Below are positions 36,311-45,202 of a stretch of DNA of 62,076 nt, piece by piece. Source of the DNA: Rhodopirellula sp. Its GTDB lineage: Bacteria; Planctomycetota; Planctomycetia; Pirellulales; Thermoguttaceae. The stretch is taken from positions 1 through 62,076 of the forward strand of contig JAAYEH010000046.1 of assembly GCA_012728855.1 (NCBI GenBank). The letters are read 5' to 3'. The notes under the pieces are model-generated. The model was not told the origin of the DNA. It was given only the letters and a program-made list of their open reading frames with translations, and ran no database searches. Made by a program: the position numbers and the translations under genes. The first letter of the stretch is position 1. Every line of letters starts with the position of its first letter.

Positions 36311-37014
36311 GTGCCGGGTGCCACGGCTTGTGCTGCTGCGGTGATGCGCGTTCGTCGGCTATCTATAGGATTGTGTGCCGGGTGCCACTGCGCGTAACGC
36401 GGCCACCGTGCGCGTTCGGCGGCGATCTACGGGGTCGTGTGCCACTGCTTGGAGTTGTACGCGCCGAGCCATTGGGACCGAGCTTTCCGCAACTCCAAGC
36501 AGTGCTCGTCCAACGACCGAGCGGCTTTCCCATTCCGGCGAATCGGCTGGGAAGCCGGCACGGAGAGGATAGGCGAGTCGGTTCGCACTTCGGCACTGCT
36601 TGGGATTGTAGGCGGGGCCGTGTGTATAGGAAAACCCATTCAATCCCAAGCTGTGGCACACGAACACAGAACAGAGTGCCGCCGCCGCAACGCGGCCGAA
36701 CCCGATAGCCCAGGGCGGAGCCGCCGGCGCAGCCCTGGGGAACCGGACGGCGGCAAACGACCAACAAGGCCCAGCGGGCCGTCACCCGTTGCGACGACAT
36801 CGTTCATTGAATTCGATCGCGTGCGGGTCATGGCGCGAGTTCCCGGGGTGGCGGCCCGTTGGGCCTTTGCCGCGTCGAATCGGGCAAGCGGCCCCAGGGC
36901 TCCGCGGACTCCGCCCTGGGCTGCCGAGTCGGGCCCCTTCAGGGCCGTTGCCGGTTGCCACTGCTCGTGTTGCTGCGGTCATGCGCGTTTGGCGGCGATC
37001 TACGGGATTGCGTG
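36311..37014. repeat. Degenerate 65-bp repeat units (three copies)
   Basis: A unit of the form GTGCCGGGTGCCACTGC, then a short spacer, then GCGGTCATGCGCGTT, GGCGGCGATCTACGGGATTG occurs at about 36311-36374, 36373-36443 and, on the far side of direct repeat 1, at 36950-37014. The copies differ at several positions. Bases 37015-37289 hold no supported gene. Confidence 0.55.
36446..36950 (+). repeat. Direct repeat 1 flanking the RloA/RloB genes
   Basis: This segment of about 505 bp matches 39413-39918 from GCTTGGAGTTG through AACTCCAAGCAGTG, GGAGAGGATAGGCGAGTCGG, GCACTGCTTGGGATTGTAG, TTCAATCCCAAGC, CAGCCCTGGGGAACCGGA, TTCATTGAATTCGATCGCGT and CCCCTTCAGGGCCGTTG. The order and spacing of the blocks agree. 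It contains internal inverted repeats (CTTGGAGTTG/CAACTCCAAG, CTTGGGATTG/CAATCCCAAG). Confidence 0.85.
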
Positions 37015-37289
37015 GCGGGGTAGCCCTGCCTGCGCCAAAAGAACTCGGCAGATTCGGATGGTTTGCGTCTTGCAGGTGTGGTGGAATGGCGCGCTATTGG
37101 CATATCACACCCCCATTCAGAGCTGGAACTGCTGAGGTAACCGAGGGCTTTTCGTCTTTGCATGGCAAGATTGCCTTTGATTCTTGCCGATTAGGTGTCT
37201 ACAAGCGTGATTTTATCGCGTATTATTAGTTAGTGATCGCCCGCGTCCTGTGGCAAAATGGCATGTACCCAATTTAGCGGGGTGGCTCT

Positions 37290-38696
37290 ATGCTTATCTC
37301 ATTCTCGGTCAGCAACTATCGGTCCTTCGGGGAGGAGGTGACGCTGAATATGGTGGCCAGCAACAAGCTGACGGACCATCGACACCACCTCGTACCGATC
37401 GGCGATACAGGCAGGAGTCTCGTGCGGTCTGCACTTATTTATGGTGCCAATGCCGCCGGAAAATCGAATCTGGTCAAGGCGATGGAGTTCGCCCGGCGGG
37501 TCGTCGGCCGACAGCAGCAGGACCGACTGCCTATCGCCGAGGCGTTCCGCTTTCAGCCCGAAGGAATGAGAGAGCCGAGTTCGTTCGAATTCCGATTCCT
37601 GATTGACGGGCAGGTCTTCGCCTATGGGTTCGACGTCGCGCGGCACAGGATCGTAGGCGAATGGCTGACCTTGAATAGACGCGATGATGACCTCGTTGTA
37701 TTTGAACGCGACGCTCTCGGGCGCACGAAGGACGGTGACGCGGTATCCTACTTGTCCAAGAACGATCCCGAGTTGAGCAAGACGCTAGGGATCTTGCGCC
37801 AACTGCCTCTTCGCCCCGGGCAGCTATTCCTCAGCCGCGTGAATTCCGTTCCTGATGAAGTCCAGGGCACGACTCTGAGATCTGTTGTCAAGTGGATTAC
37901 TGAAGACTTGAAGGTACTGGAAGCCGAACACCGCTCATGCGACCTGATCCACCGATTGCACAGCGATGAAGCGTTTCGACGGTTCAGCGAGGAGTTTCTT
38001 CGCAACGTCGATACAGGAATTACGGGGCTGCAGTTTCGGGAAGCGGAGCGCGAATGCACCGAATACGAGCGCGAGTTCATGTCGGCTTGCGGCGATGATG
38101 ACGAGGCGGGGTACGAGATGTTTGAGTGTACCGGCGACATGGATGTGCGACTGAAGCCCGGGGATCCGAGCAAGGTCATCATCCGGACGCTTCTTGCCGA
38201 GCACCGCACGCCGCCCGGCCGGAGCTTTCTTCTCCCGTTCTCCGAAGAGTCTATGGGGACGCAACAGCTACTGCACTTCATGCCCATTCTCTTCAGGTCA
38301 AAAGAGGACAACAATGTCGTCGTGATCGACGAATTGGACCGCAGCCTGCATCCGTTGATCTGCTGGGAGTTCGTCAAGTTCTTCAGCGAGTTTTGCCCAG
38401 GCGCACGGACGCAACTGATCGTCACGACACACGAAGCGCATCTTCTGGATCAGGAACTGCTGCGGCGCGACGAGTATTGGTTCGTCGAAAAAGACGAAAA
38501 GCAGCAAAGTCAGTTGGTGCCTCTGTCGGACTTCAATGTTCGAAAAGATCTTCAGGTACGGAGGGGGTATCTCGATGGGCGGTTTGGGGGTGTGCCGGTC
38601 TTCGGAACGCTGGGAAGACTACGCGAACAGCTAGAATGCCAGATGGGATGCGAGAGCAGCGAGGGAACTGATGCCGCGCAAGAAACGCCCGCTTGA
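37290..38696 (+). CDS. RloA-like AAA ATPase (AAA_15/OLD type)
   Basis: This 468-residue protein begins MLISFSVSNYRSFGEEVTLNM, the opening of AAA_15/OLD-like ATPases. Walker A is GANAAGKSN at residues 52-60, a signature-like SEESMGTQQLLH lies near 320, Walker B is VVVIDELDRSLHP near 342, and the H-loop-like VTTHEAHLLD follows. Its stop codon region overlaps the start of the RloB gene by 26 bases, implying translational coupling. RloA and RloB were first noted as accessory genes in type I restriction loci of Campylobacter. Similar ATPase plus TOPRIM pairs (PARIS) are phage-defence systems. No restriction genes are here. The pair sits exactly between two direct repeats. Confidence 0.85.
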   Translation: MLISFSVSNYRSFGEEVTLNMVASNKLTDHRHHLVPIGDTGRSLVRSALIYGANAAGKSNLVKAMEFARRVVGRQQQDRLPIAEAFRFQPEGMREPSSFEFRFLIDGQVFAYGFDVARHRIVGEWLTLNRRDDDLVVFERDALGRTKDGDAVSYLSKNDPELSKTLGILRQLPLRPGQLFLSRVNSVPDEVQGTTLRSVVKWITEDLKVLEAEHRSCDLIHRLHSDEAFRRFSEEFLRNVDTGITGLQFREAERECTEYEREFMSACGDDDEAGYEMFECTGDMDVRLKPGDPSKVIIRTLLAEHRTPPGRSFLLPFSEESMGTQQLLHFMPILFRSKEDNNVVVIDELDRSLHPLICWEFVKFFSEFCPGARTQLIVTTHEAHLLDQELLRRDEYWFVEKDEKQQSQLVPLSDFNVRKDLQVRRGYLDGRFGGVPVFGTLGRLREQLECQMGCESSEGTDAAQETPA

Positions 38697-39297
38697 CCGG
38701 GACATGGGAGTCGTTCGCGATGCCAGCCTGGTGATCATCGCTTGTGAGGACACCTACGCGGTGAAGCAGTACTTCGCGCGCTTTCATACTCGCAAGGTAC
38801 AGTTTCATGTGCTGGCCACGGAAGGCGGGCGATCATCACCGAAAGATGTACTGGCTCGGCTGGACGCAGCCAAGAATGACTATGCGACGGAGGACGGGGA
38901 TTCTTTTTGGGTCTGCATGGATACAGATCACTGGGTGGAGGCGAATCACATACGAAACCTCCGGGATGTCCTTCGGCAGTGCCGCCAGAAGGGCTACGAG
39001 GTAGCGATTAGCAATCCCTGTTTCGAGCTTTGGCTGCTTCTGCATTTTGAAGAGTATACGCAGACGACGGAAGTGCCGTGCAGTGATGTGGCTGACGCGT
39101 TGCGCCAAGCCGCTGGTAGCTACCGCAAGGACGCTTGTGACCGGTTGGCGATCGAGCCGTCGCAGGTTGATGTGGCGGTGGCGAGGGCCAAGGCAATGGA
39201 CAGAGGTTTAGAAGATGTTCTCCCATCCTACCCGGTGACGCGTGTCTATCGTTTGCTCGAGTTGTTGAAGGAGCGGGATGCAATCCGTCTGCTTTAA
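38671..39297 (+). CDS. RloB-family protein, TOPRIM-like nuclease partner
   Basis: This 208-residue protein matches the RloB pattern: VIIACEDTYAVKQYF (acidic residue E26), LATEGGRSSPKDVLARL, then FWVCMDTDHW with D84 and D86, and AISNPCFELWLLLHFEEY. The ordered E, DxD arrangement resembles TOPRIM-type metal sites. It is made after and overlapping with the ATPase, so the two probably act together, the ATPase sensing or holding the nuclease in check. That mechanism is inferred from PARIS-like systems and not shown by the sequence. Confidence 0.82.
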   Translation: MPRKKRPLDRDMGVVRDASLVIIACEDTYAVKQYFARFHTRKVQFHVLATEGGRSSPKDVLARLDAAKNDYATEDGDSFWVCMDTDHWVEANHIRNLRDVLRQCRQKGYEVAISNPCFELWLLLHFEEYTQTTEVPCSDVADALRQAAGSYRKDACDRLAIEPSQVDVAVARAKAMDRGLEDVLPSYPVTRVYRLLELLKERDAIRLL

Positions 39298-39412
39298 ACG
39301 TCAGGAGGCGAATGAAGGGGGCAGGTGGCGGAGTGGCCCTGCTCACATGCGGACGAGTGGCGGGGTGGCCCTGCTTGCCTCATGCTTCCGTCGGCGCGTT
39401 CGGCTGGCTCCG

Positions 39413-39918
39413 TGCTTGGAGTTGATTGGACGAGCCATCGGGACGGAGCTTCCCACAACTCCAAGCAGTGATCGTCCACCGACCAAGCCGCTTTCCCCGT
39501 CGAGCGGATCGGCCGGGAATTCACCGCGGAGAGGATAGGCGAGTCGGTTCGCGCTTCGGCACTGCTTGGGATTGTAGTACGGTCATTCGGTATTGGAGAA
39601 CCCGTTCAATCCCAAGCCGTGGCACACGAACACGGGGTAGAGTGCCAGGGCCGCTGGCGCGGCGCAACTCAATAGCCCAAGTCGGAGCAGCCGGCGCAGC
39701 CCTGGGGAACCGGAGGGCGGCAAAAGACCCGCAAGGCCCAACGGGCCGCGACCCGGCCCAACGACGTTGTTCATTGAATTCGATCGCGTGCGGGTCATGT
39801 CAGGTTCCTGGAGTGACGGCCCGTTGGGCCTTTGGCGTGAGCGTATCGGGCAAGCGGCCCCAGGGCTCCGCGGAGCCTCCGCCCTGGGCTGCCGGGTTGG
39901 GCCCCTTCAGGGCCGTTG
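39413..39918 (+). repeat. Direct repeat 2 flanking the RloA/RloB genes
   Basis: The second copy of the repeat at 36446-36950, in the same orientation and almost the same length (506 bp). Differences are spread along it as substitutions and small indels, suggesting either an old duplication or two copies of a dispersed family. Starting points of the two copies are 2967 bases apart. Bases 39298-39412 hold short GTGGCGGGGTGGCCCTGC repeats. Confidence 0.85.
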
Positions 39919-40059
39919 ATCCGGTCGCCCGTATCGCAAGGCCGCGGACCGGGCGGGGTGGATCTGCTTGCCTGGCGGCACGGCGTGTGGGGAGTGCGGC
40001 AGGGTGGTGGCTGGAAATGCGGGGCGTTGGTAGAATCGAGAAAGACAGGGGAAACTCCC

Positions 40060-40290
40060 ATGACGACCATCACGGTTCAAGAAGCGCAGGCTTGTCTTTC
40101 GGACCTCATCCACCGATTGACGCCGGGTGACGAGGTGGTCATAACCGAGAACAATGAACCCGTGGCGAGATTGGCACGCACCGAGAAGAAGAAGCAGTGG
40201 CCCTGCAAGGCGGGCAGTGCCAAAGGAAAAATCCACATCTTGCCGGAGTTCGACGAGCCGCTTGAGGAATTCAAGGAGTACATGGAGTGA
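40060..40290 (+). CDS. Phd/YefM-type antitoxin
   Basis: This is a 76-residue antitoxin. MTTITVQEAQACLSDLIHRLTPGDEVVITENNEPVARL is the standard Phd/YefM DNA-binding N-terminus. The C-terminal part (ILPEFDEPLEEFKEYME) is the acidic toxin-binding region. Its TGA overlaps the GTG of the PIN gene by three bases, the usual coupling. A longer upstream frame from 39916 would translate the direct repeat and is rejected. Antitoxins of this family normally repress their own operon with the toxin as co-repressor. Confidence 0.85.
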   Translation: MTTITVQEAQACLSDLIHRLTPGDEVVITENNEPVARLARTEKKKQWPCKAGSAKGKIHILPEFDEPLEEFKEYME

Positions 40291-40577
40291 ACTTGCTCTT
40301 GGACACCCACTCGCTCCTCTGGTTCCTTGCCGACGATCCGCAGTTGGTTCCAGCCGCCAAAACGCTCATCGAAGATCCGGGAAACCGAAAGATTGTCAGC
40401 GTGACCACCTGCTGGGAGATCGCCATTAAGGCGGGGCTGAAGAAGCTGGATCTCGGCGGACCGGCAGCGACATTTCTGCCTCGGGAACTGGCAACGAATC
40501 GGTTCGACGTGTTGGGAATCGAGCTGCGCGGTGAAACAGGGTCGGGCTCTGCCGGCGAGCAACCCGACAACGGATGA
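40287..40577 (+). pseudogene. VapC-type PIN toxin, C-terminally truncated
   Basis: The GTG start overlaps the antitoxin stop. The frame encodes NLLLDTHSLLWFLADDP and VTTCWEIAIKAGLKKLDL, the first PIN aspartate (LDTH) and the conserved Glu (CWEIAIK). After NRFDVLGIELR it departs into GETGSGSAGEQPDNG and stops at 96 residues. Normal relatives run to about 125-130 and end with the third and fourth acids (around DPFDRLLIAQA and a later Asp). Those are missing, so the RNase site is incomplete. The last 15 residues are foreign sequence at the break. Confidence 0.75.
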
Positions 40578-40641
40578 GGGAAGAAGTGCTACTTGACGCG
40601 AAACCGCAGGGAAGCGGCCACGGCTGCAGGAACTATCCCTG

Positions 40642-41787
40642 ATGTACCTTCTGGAAAACCAAGGTTTGATCTTCGAGGCGACCGAGCAACCGCCGCCGCA
40701 GCGCATCGCATGTTTCACTTCGCTGTGCCCGCTCCGCTCGGGTACAATCCTGTGCGGCTTTCAGAACGGACCGACTAAAAATGCGGCGACCAGCACAATC
40801 CGCTTGTGCCGATCCACGGACGGCGGGCAATCATGGCAGTTGCTGCCGGCCCGGTTCGAGACCGATTGGGAGGGCGCTGCCGGCTCGCTCAGTGGGGCGG
40901 AACTCGTCGAAGTCGAACCGGGGCGACTGCTCCTGTTTGCGACGTGGTTCGACCGCCGCGACCCGCTGCGGCCGCTGTTCGACCCAGTGTCGGAGGGGAT
41001 CCTCAAATCGAAGCAGTTGCTGGCGGTATCCAACGACGACGGCAATACCTGGAGCGACTGGCGCGAGGTGCCGGTGGGCGAACTCAAGGGTTGCGCCCTG
41101 ACCGGCCCGATTCTCCGCTGGGCCGACGGCACGATCGCCTTTCCGCTGGAGAGCTTCAAGGAGTACGACGATCCGCATCCGGGCCGACACGCGGCCTGGC
41201 TGTTGGTATCGCGCGACGGGGGGCAGTCGTTCTCGCCGCCGATGCTCGTGGCGCAGCACCCCGAGCACAAGGTCTACTATTGGGACCAGCGACTCTGCGG
41301 CGGCGCAAGCCTCGGCGAATTCACCGCCCTCTTCTGGACGCACGATCTGGCCGAACAGCGCGACCTCACCGTCCATCTGCGCCGCGGCGCCTTGGTTGGC
41401 GAGAGAATCATCGCTTCCGGGATCTGCGCGACACCAATCCCCGGTCAGATCGCGGCGCCGGCACGTCTGGACGACGGCCGACTCTTGGCGTTTGTCGTCG
41501 ATCGCGGGCGGCCGGGCACGATGACGCTGTGGTGCTCACACGACGGCGGCGAGACATGGCCCGCCTCGGAACGATTCGTCGTCTACACCCACGACGAGCG
41601 AGCGGCGATCACCCAGGGCCGCGAGCAGATCGACTTCAAGCAGTATTGGGAAGACATGGGCAAATGGAGCTTCGGACATCCGGCGATCCGGTCGTTGGGC
41701 GGCGGCCGGGTGTTGCTGGCCTGGTATGCCGGGGTTCCCGATTGCATGAGTCTGCATTGGGCACGCGTCCGCATCAACTCGAGGTAA
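40642..41787 (+). CDS. Sialidase-like protein with BNR/Asp-box repeats
   Basis: This 381-residue protein is a predicted six-bladed beta-propeller of the exo-sialidase clan. Four Asp-boxes are visible: STDGGQSW, SNDDGNTW, SRDGGQSF and SHDGGETW, spaced roughly 75-110 residues apart. An RIP-type start is not obvious, and there is no signal peptide, so it would act in the cytosol unless exported otherwise. Many planctomycete members of this group have unknown substrates, so true sialic acid cleavage is not assured. AGGA lies eleven bases before the ATG. The next gene, the ceramidase-like one, is convergent across a palindromic repeat. Confidence 0.82.
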   Translation: MYLLENQGLIFEATEQPPPQRIACFTSLCPLRSGTILCGFQNGPTKNAATSTIRLCRSTDGGQSWQLLPARFETDWEGAAGSLSGAELVEVEPGRLLLFATWFDRRDPLRPLFDPVSEGILKSKQLLAVSNDDGNTWSDWREVPVGELKGCALTGPILRWADGTIAFPLESFKEYDDPHPGRHAAWLLVSRDGGQSFSPPMLVAQHPEHKVYYWDQRLCGGASLGEFTALFWTHDLAEQRDLTVHLRRGALVGERIIASGICATPIPGQIAAPARLDDGRLLAFVVDRGRPGTMTLWCSHDGGETWPASERFVVYTHDERAAITQGREQIDFKQYWEDMGKWSFGHPAIRSLGGGRVLLAWYAGVPDCMSLHWARVRINSR

Positions 41788-41805
41788 TCGGTCACGCAGG
41801 CGGCG

Positions 41806-41881
41806 GGGGACTGGTCCATTTTTCGGCCGGTGGACTCATTTCGGCGACAGACGCGCTGGCCGAAAACATGGACCTGTCCCC
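41806..41881. repeat. 76-bp palindromic repeat, GGGGACTGG family, copy 3
   Basis: GGGGACTGGTCCATTTTTCG faces a right end made of CGAAAACATGGACCTGTCCCC. The inner part (GGCCGGTGGACTCATTTCGG) is partly palindromic too. The outer ends match those of the 50-bp copies at 4.04 and 62.0 kb. Located between convergent genes, it could serve as a bidirectional terminator. Confidence 0.75.
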
Positions 41882-41894
41882 TTCTTCTCTGCGC

Positions 41895-43325
41895 TCACCG
41901 TGGCGCCTTTCCTCCGAACGGCGGAGGAATGAGCGCACCGACCGCGCGAATGATCGTATCCTCGGCCTCCGGCGCCAGGCGGGCCGGTTGACCGTAGGAG
42001 ACCATCGACGAATCGACCTCGTAGCCCCCCTCGTCGAGCAATCGCTTCGAACTGATGTAGCAGGGCATGCCGTTGGCGTAAGCGGTAACCCACAGCCGCG
42101 AGCCGTCCCATTCGCGTTTCAGCCGCAGCGCATAGTCGATCGTCACTTCGCCGGGCAGAAACACCATGGCCAGGTCATCGCCGAAAGTCCAGGTGGTGAT
42201 GGGATAATCGAACGATTGAGGCAGCGCGCCGTCGCGGTCCAGGATCGCGAGAAAATGGCGAGCCACGTCGCGAGCCCCGAGGTGTCCCCGGTCGTTGCCC
42301 GCCTGCCGCTCGAGTTCCTCTCGGGTGGGCAACTTGCCCAAGGGCACTCGGATGGTCTCCTGCCGCGCGGCAAGCTTGGGAGACACCGGCTTCCACTCGC
42401 CTTGCAGCAGCCGATCGACCTCGCCGGCAATCTCGCGGCCGTACTGCTGAGCCAACTCGAGCGTGCCGTTAGGGTAGGGACCGACGTCGGCCCCGCAGCC
42501 GATGGTTACCATGGCGACCAACTCCGGATGGTCGGATTCGATGGCTTTTTGAGCGTAGCCCGCCCAGTCGCCGTGAATCGCGTTGAACGAGCCGCTCGTC
42601 GTCGTGCAATGGCAGGCATAGTTGGCTACCACTCCCACGGGCCGCCCTTTCAAGTCGGTCACTCGCAACACCGGCAGACCAGGATCGACCGGCCCCGGCG
42701 ATTCGTTCGCGTCGCCGCGGACGAACCCGACCCACTTGCCGTTCTCCAGCCGCCGCCGGTTGCTGCCGAAGTTTACCGCCCCCTGGCTCCAAGACAGGAA
42801 GCCGGGTTGCCGGGCGGCCAATGCCTCCAGGGCGACCTTTTCGAGGCGATCGGCCAACTGGCGGCGATAGCGGTCCATGCGTGCCAGGTGTTCCGGCGGC
42901 ATGGCCTTGGTGTAGTGCCATGGGGCGAACTCCGGCAGCAGCGGCGCGGAATGGTCGTGGGTCGAGGCAACCACGCAGCGCTCGGGGCGAACGCCGGCCC
43001 GTTGCTTGAGCCTCGCCGCCAACTCCGCCGTAAGATCGGCCGTCGCGCTACAGTTATCCAACACGATCCATACCGCAGGCCCTTCCCCTCCGTCGCCGCC
43101 GATGGCCAGCGCCTTGCCCCACAGTCGTTCAACGGTTTCGGTCGCCTCGTCCATGCGGCCCGCGTAGCCGGCCAAGCGCACGGGAAAGTCGGGCGTAATG
43201 TCGATCCTGGCCATTCCCACCGGCACGGCGCCCTCGGGCAGCGCGGCCTCCGCGGCGACGCTGGAACTCATAGTGATACCGATCAGCAGAACCACCTGCC
43301 CTATTCGCCAAGCCTGTTGAAACAT
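41895..43325 (-). CDS. Exported neutral/alkaline ceramidase-like hydrolase
   Basis: This protein has 476 residues with a signal peptide (VVLLIGITMSSSVAAEA). VGMARIDITPDFPVRLAGYAGR is the start of the neutral/alkaline non-lysosomal ceramidase N-terminal family. STHDHSAPLLPEF contributes the zinc histidines, and VANYACHCTTTSGSF and IGCGADVGPYP follow as in this family. The characteristic C-terminal ceramidase domain is absent, as in many planctomycete members, so lipid amide cleavage is only a guess. It lies just downstream of the Tat-exported aminotransferase on the same strand, 56 bases from its stop, and may share a transcript. Confidence 0.83.
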   Translation of the reverse strand: MFQQAWRIGQVVLLIGITMSSSVAAEAALPEGAVPVGMARIDITPDFPVRLAGYAGRMDEATETVERLWGKALAIGGDGGEGPAVWIVLDNCSATADLTAELAARLKQRAGVRPERCVVASTHDHSAPLLPEFAPWHYTKAMPPEHLARMDRYRRQLADRLEKVALEALAARQPGFLSWSQGAVNFGSNRRRLENGKWVGFVRGDANESPGPVDPGLPVLRVTDLKGRPVGVVANYACHCTTTSGSFNAIHGDWAGYAQKAIESDHPELVAMVTIGCGADVGPYPNGTLELAQQYGREIAGEVDRLLQGEWKPVSPKLAARQETIRVPLGKLPTREELERQAGNDRGHLGARDVARHFLAILDRDGALPQSFDYPITTWTFGDDLAMVFLPGEVTIDYALRLKREWDGSRLWVTAYANGMPCYISSKRLLDEGGYEVDSSMVSYGQPARLAPEAEDTIIRAVGALIPPPFGGKAPR

Positions 43326-43381
43326 TGCATTCTCCTCGTTCTCGCGGTTCGAAGGTTTTCTAGGGATTGTCTTTCGAGTCG

Positions 43382-44743
43382 TTAGGCAGCCCCCATGGCC
43401 AGATACACTTTGCGGACAGCCGCGATCACATCAGCGACGTCTTGCTCGCTGTACTTCGGACCGATGATCACTCCACCATGGCGGCCGAGGATATCGATGG
43501 TTCGCGGGCAGCATTCGGCGCCGTAACGAATGGCCTGGCCTTGGGGACTCCGAAACGTGGGCCAATCGGGGTGGATCGTCGCCTTGTCGGCCACGCGCGG
43601 GCTCACGGGCAAGATGGCCGACCCGCCTGGCCCGTTGGCGGAAATGCCTTCGGCCCGCACGGCGCGGAGGAACCGGTCGCGCCGCTCGGGGGTGCCCATG
43701 TCGAGGAAGATTCTCATTCCCAAGTCGCCCTCGATGTCGCCCGACTTGCGGAGTTTCAGTCCGGGCAAGTCGGCAATCCCTTCGCGGACCTTCTTCGCGT
43801 TGGCCCGCAGAGCCCCGCAGATCGTCTCGAGCTTTCGGAGTTGCCCGCGGAGCACGGCGGCGGTGAATTCGTTCATGCGGAAGTTGCAGGAAGCAAAGCC
43901 GGCCAGAACCCCTTTGCCGATCGACTCGTTGCAGGTTCGGCCCGCGCTGCCCACGTCGTGAAACCGGAACGCGCGCTCGTAGAGCACGGGATCGTTGGTA
44001 ACGACGGCGCCGCCCTCGCCCGAGGTGATCGTCTTGCTCAGTTGAAAGCTGTTGATGCCGATGTCGCCGATCGTTCCGACGTACTTGCCTTTGTACTTCC
44101 CGCCGGCGCACTGGGCGCAGTCTTCCAGAACGCGGATCTTGTGTTTTTTCGCGATCGCGAGGATCGCGTCCATATCGCAGGGGCAACCCTCCAGATGCGC
44201 TGCGATAATCACCTTGGTTCGCGGCGTAATGTGCCGCTCGATGTCGGCCGGATCGATACCGAACGAATCGTCGATCTCGGCGAAGACGGGAAGCGCGCCG
44301 GACAACACGATCACGTCGTAGTCGGCGTACCAGTTCCACGCCGGCAGAATGACTTCGTCGCCCGGCCCGACCTCCAGCGCCGCCATGGCCGCATAGAGAG
44401 CGGTCGTCCCGGACGTCACCCCGATGGCGAACTTCGCGCCGAGATGGGCGGCGTACTCCTGCTCGAACTGCACTACTTTGCCGCCCTCGCGGCGGAACGG
44501 CGAACGCGAGCGAAGCACGTCGAGCAACTCCTGCTCCTCGACCTCGTCGTAAAACTGGGTGCCGTACGGCCCCGAACCGAGGCCGCCGGACCGCACGGGC
44601 GTGCCTCCATCGATGGCAAGTTTTTCCGGCTTATCGGCCAAGAAACCTGCCAGGGCCGTGCCGGACCCGATCACAGCCGACGCGGCGCCCACGGCGCCCA
44701 TCGTTTCCAGAAACTCGCGGCGGTTCGTCTTTCGCTCGGTCAT
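43382..44743 (-). CDS. Tat-exported DegT/DnrJ/EryC1/StrS-family aminotransferase
   Basis: This is a 453-residue fold-type I PLP enzyme. The N-terminus has a Tat signal with twin arginine (TNRREFLETMGAVGAASAVIG), unusual for aminotransferases, which normally stay in the cytosol. The catalytic part has GVTSGTTALYAAMAALEVGPGDEVILP, VLEDCAQCAGG and the cofactor lysine in NSFQLSKTITSGEGGAVVT. Family members attach amino groups to nucleotide sugars. Cofactor use after export would need prior folding, which Tat allows. The ATG at 44743 is chosen for GAGGAG ahead of it; an upstream ATG at 44767 adds eight residues. It is followed by the ceramidase-like gene. Confidence 0.88.
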   Translation of the reverse strand: MTERKTNRREFLETMGAVGAASAVIGSGTALAGFLADKPEKLAIDGGTPVRSGGLGSGPYGTQFYDEVEEQELLDVLRSRSPFRREGGKVVQFEQEYAAHLGAKFAIGVTSGTTALYAAMAALEVGPGDEVILPAWNWYADYDVIVLSGALPVFAEIDDSFGIDPADIERHITPRTKVIIAAHLEGCPCDMDAILAIAKKHKIRVLEDCAQCAGGKYKGKYVGTIGDIGINSFQLSKTITSGEGGAVVTNDPVLYERAFRFHDVGSAGRTCNESIGKGVLAGFASCNFRMNEFTAAVLRGQLRKLETICGALRANAKKVREGIADLPGLKLRKSGDIEGDLGMRIFLDMGTPERRDRFLRAVRAEGISANGPGGSAILPVSPRVADKATIHPDWPTFRSPQGQAIRYGAECCPRTIDILGRHGGVIIGPKYSEQDVADVIAAVRKVYLAMGAA

Positions 44744-45075
44744 CGAACGCTCCTCGACATGAAACAACGCAGGGTTAAAAGGGGGAAGCTATGTCGTCAG
44801 TCTATCCTCAATGTGACGGCCCGTCTACGCAATCGGTTCCAGCGAAGTCGAAGATCGTCGGCACGATTCCGCCGCATCCCAATCCCGCGGATTCCAGACG
44901 AAACCGGCGGCAGTCGCGAAATACGCGAGCGATTCGGGGATGAACTCGTCCGGGATGTTTTGCATAGCCGTCGGACATCCTCGTGTTGAAATGGACGCCC
45001 TCGAAAGCGAGTTATCCTGTAGGCTGGGCGCCGAATGTCGCGCGAGGGTCGGCGGAGTCCCTGCTTCGCAAATGC

Positions 45076-45103
45076 TTGACAGCGGAGGGGTAGCCGCTAG
45101 GAT
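45076..45103 (+). promoter_or_regulatory. Candidate sigma70-type promoter
   Basis: TTGACA at 45076-45081 and TAGGAT at 45098-45103 are separated by 16 bases. The -35 is perfect and the -10 matches four of six. It lies 100 bases ahead of the SIMPL-type remnant. The rest of 44744-45202 holds no supported gene. Confidence 0.35.
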
Positions 45104-45202
45104 GCGGCTAAGAAGCGGACACGCTGTCTGGCACGGTTCCTGTCAGACAACGTCGCTCGATCGGCAAGTTACTTGGAAAGCTCGGCACGCGAGACTGCCG
45201 GC

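Noticed and set aside
40806..43385. An 859-codon plus-strand frame across the sialidase and ceramidase-like genes
   Set aside because: It runs antisense to one gene and out of frame in the other, both of which have family motifs; composition is Arg/Gly/Pro-rich.
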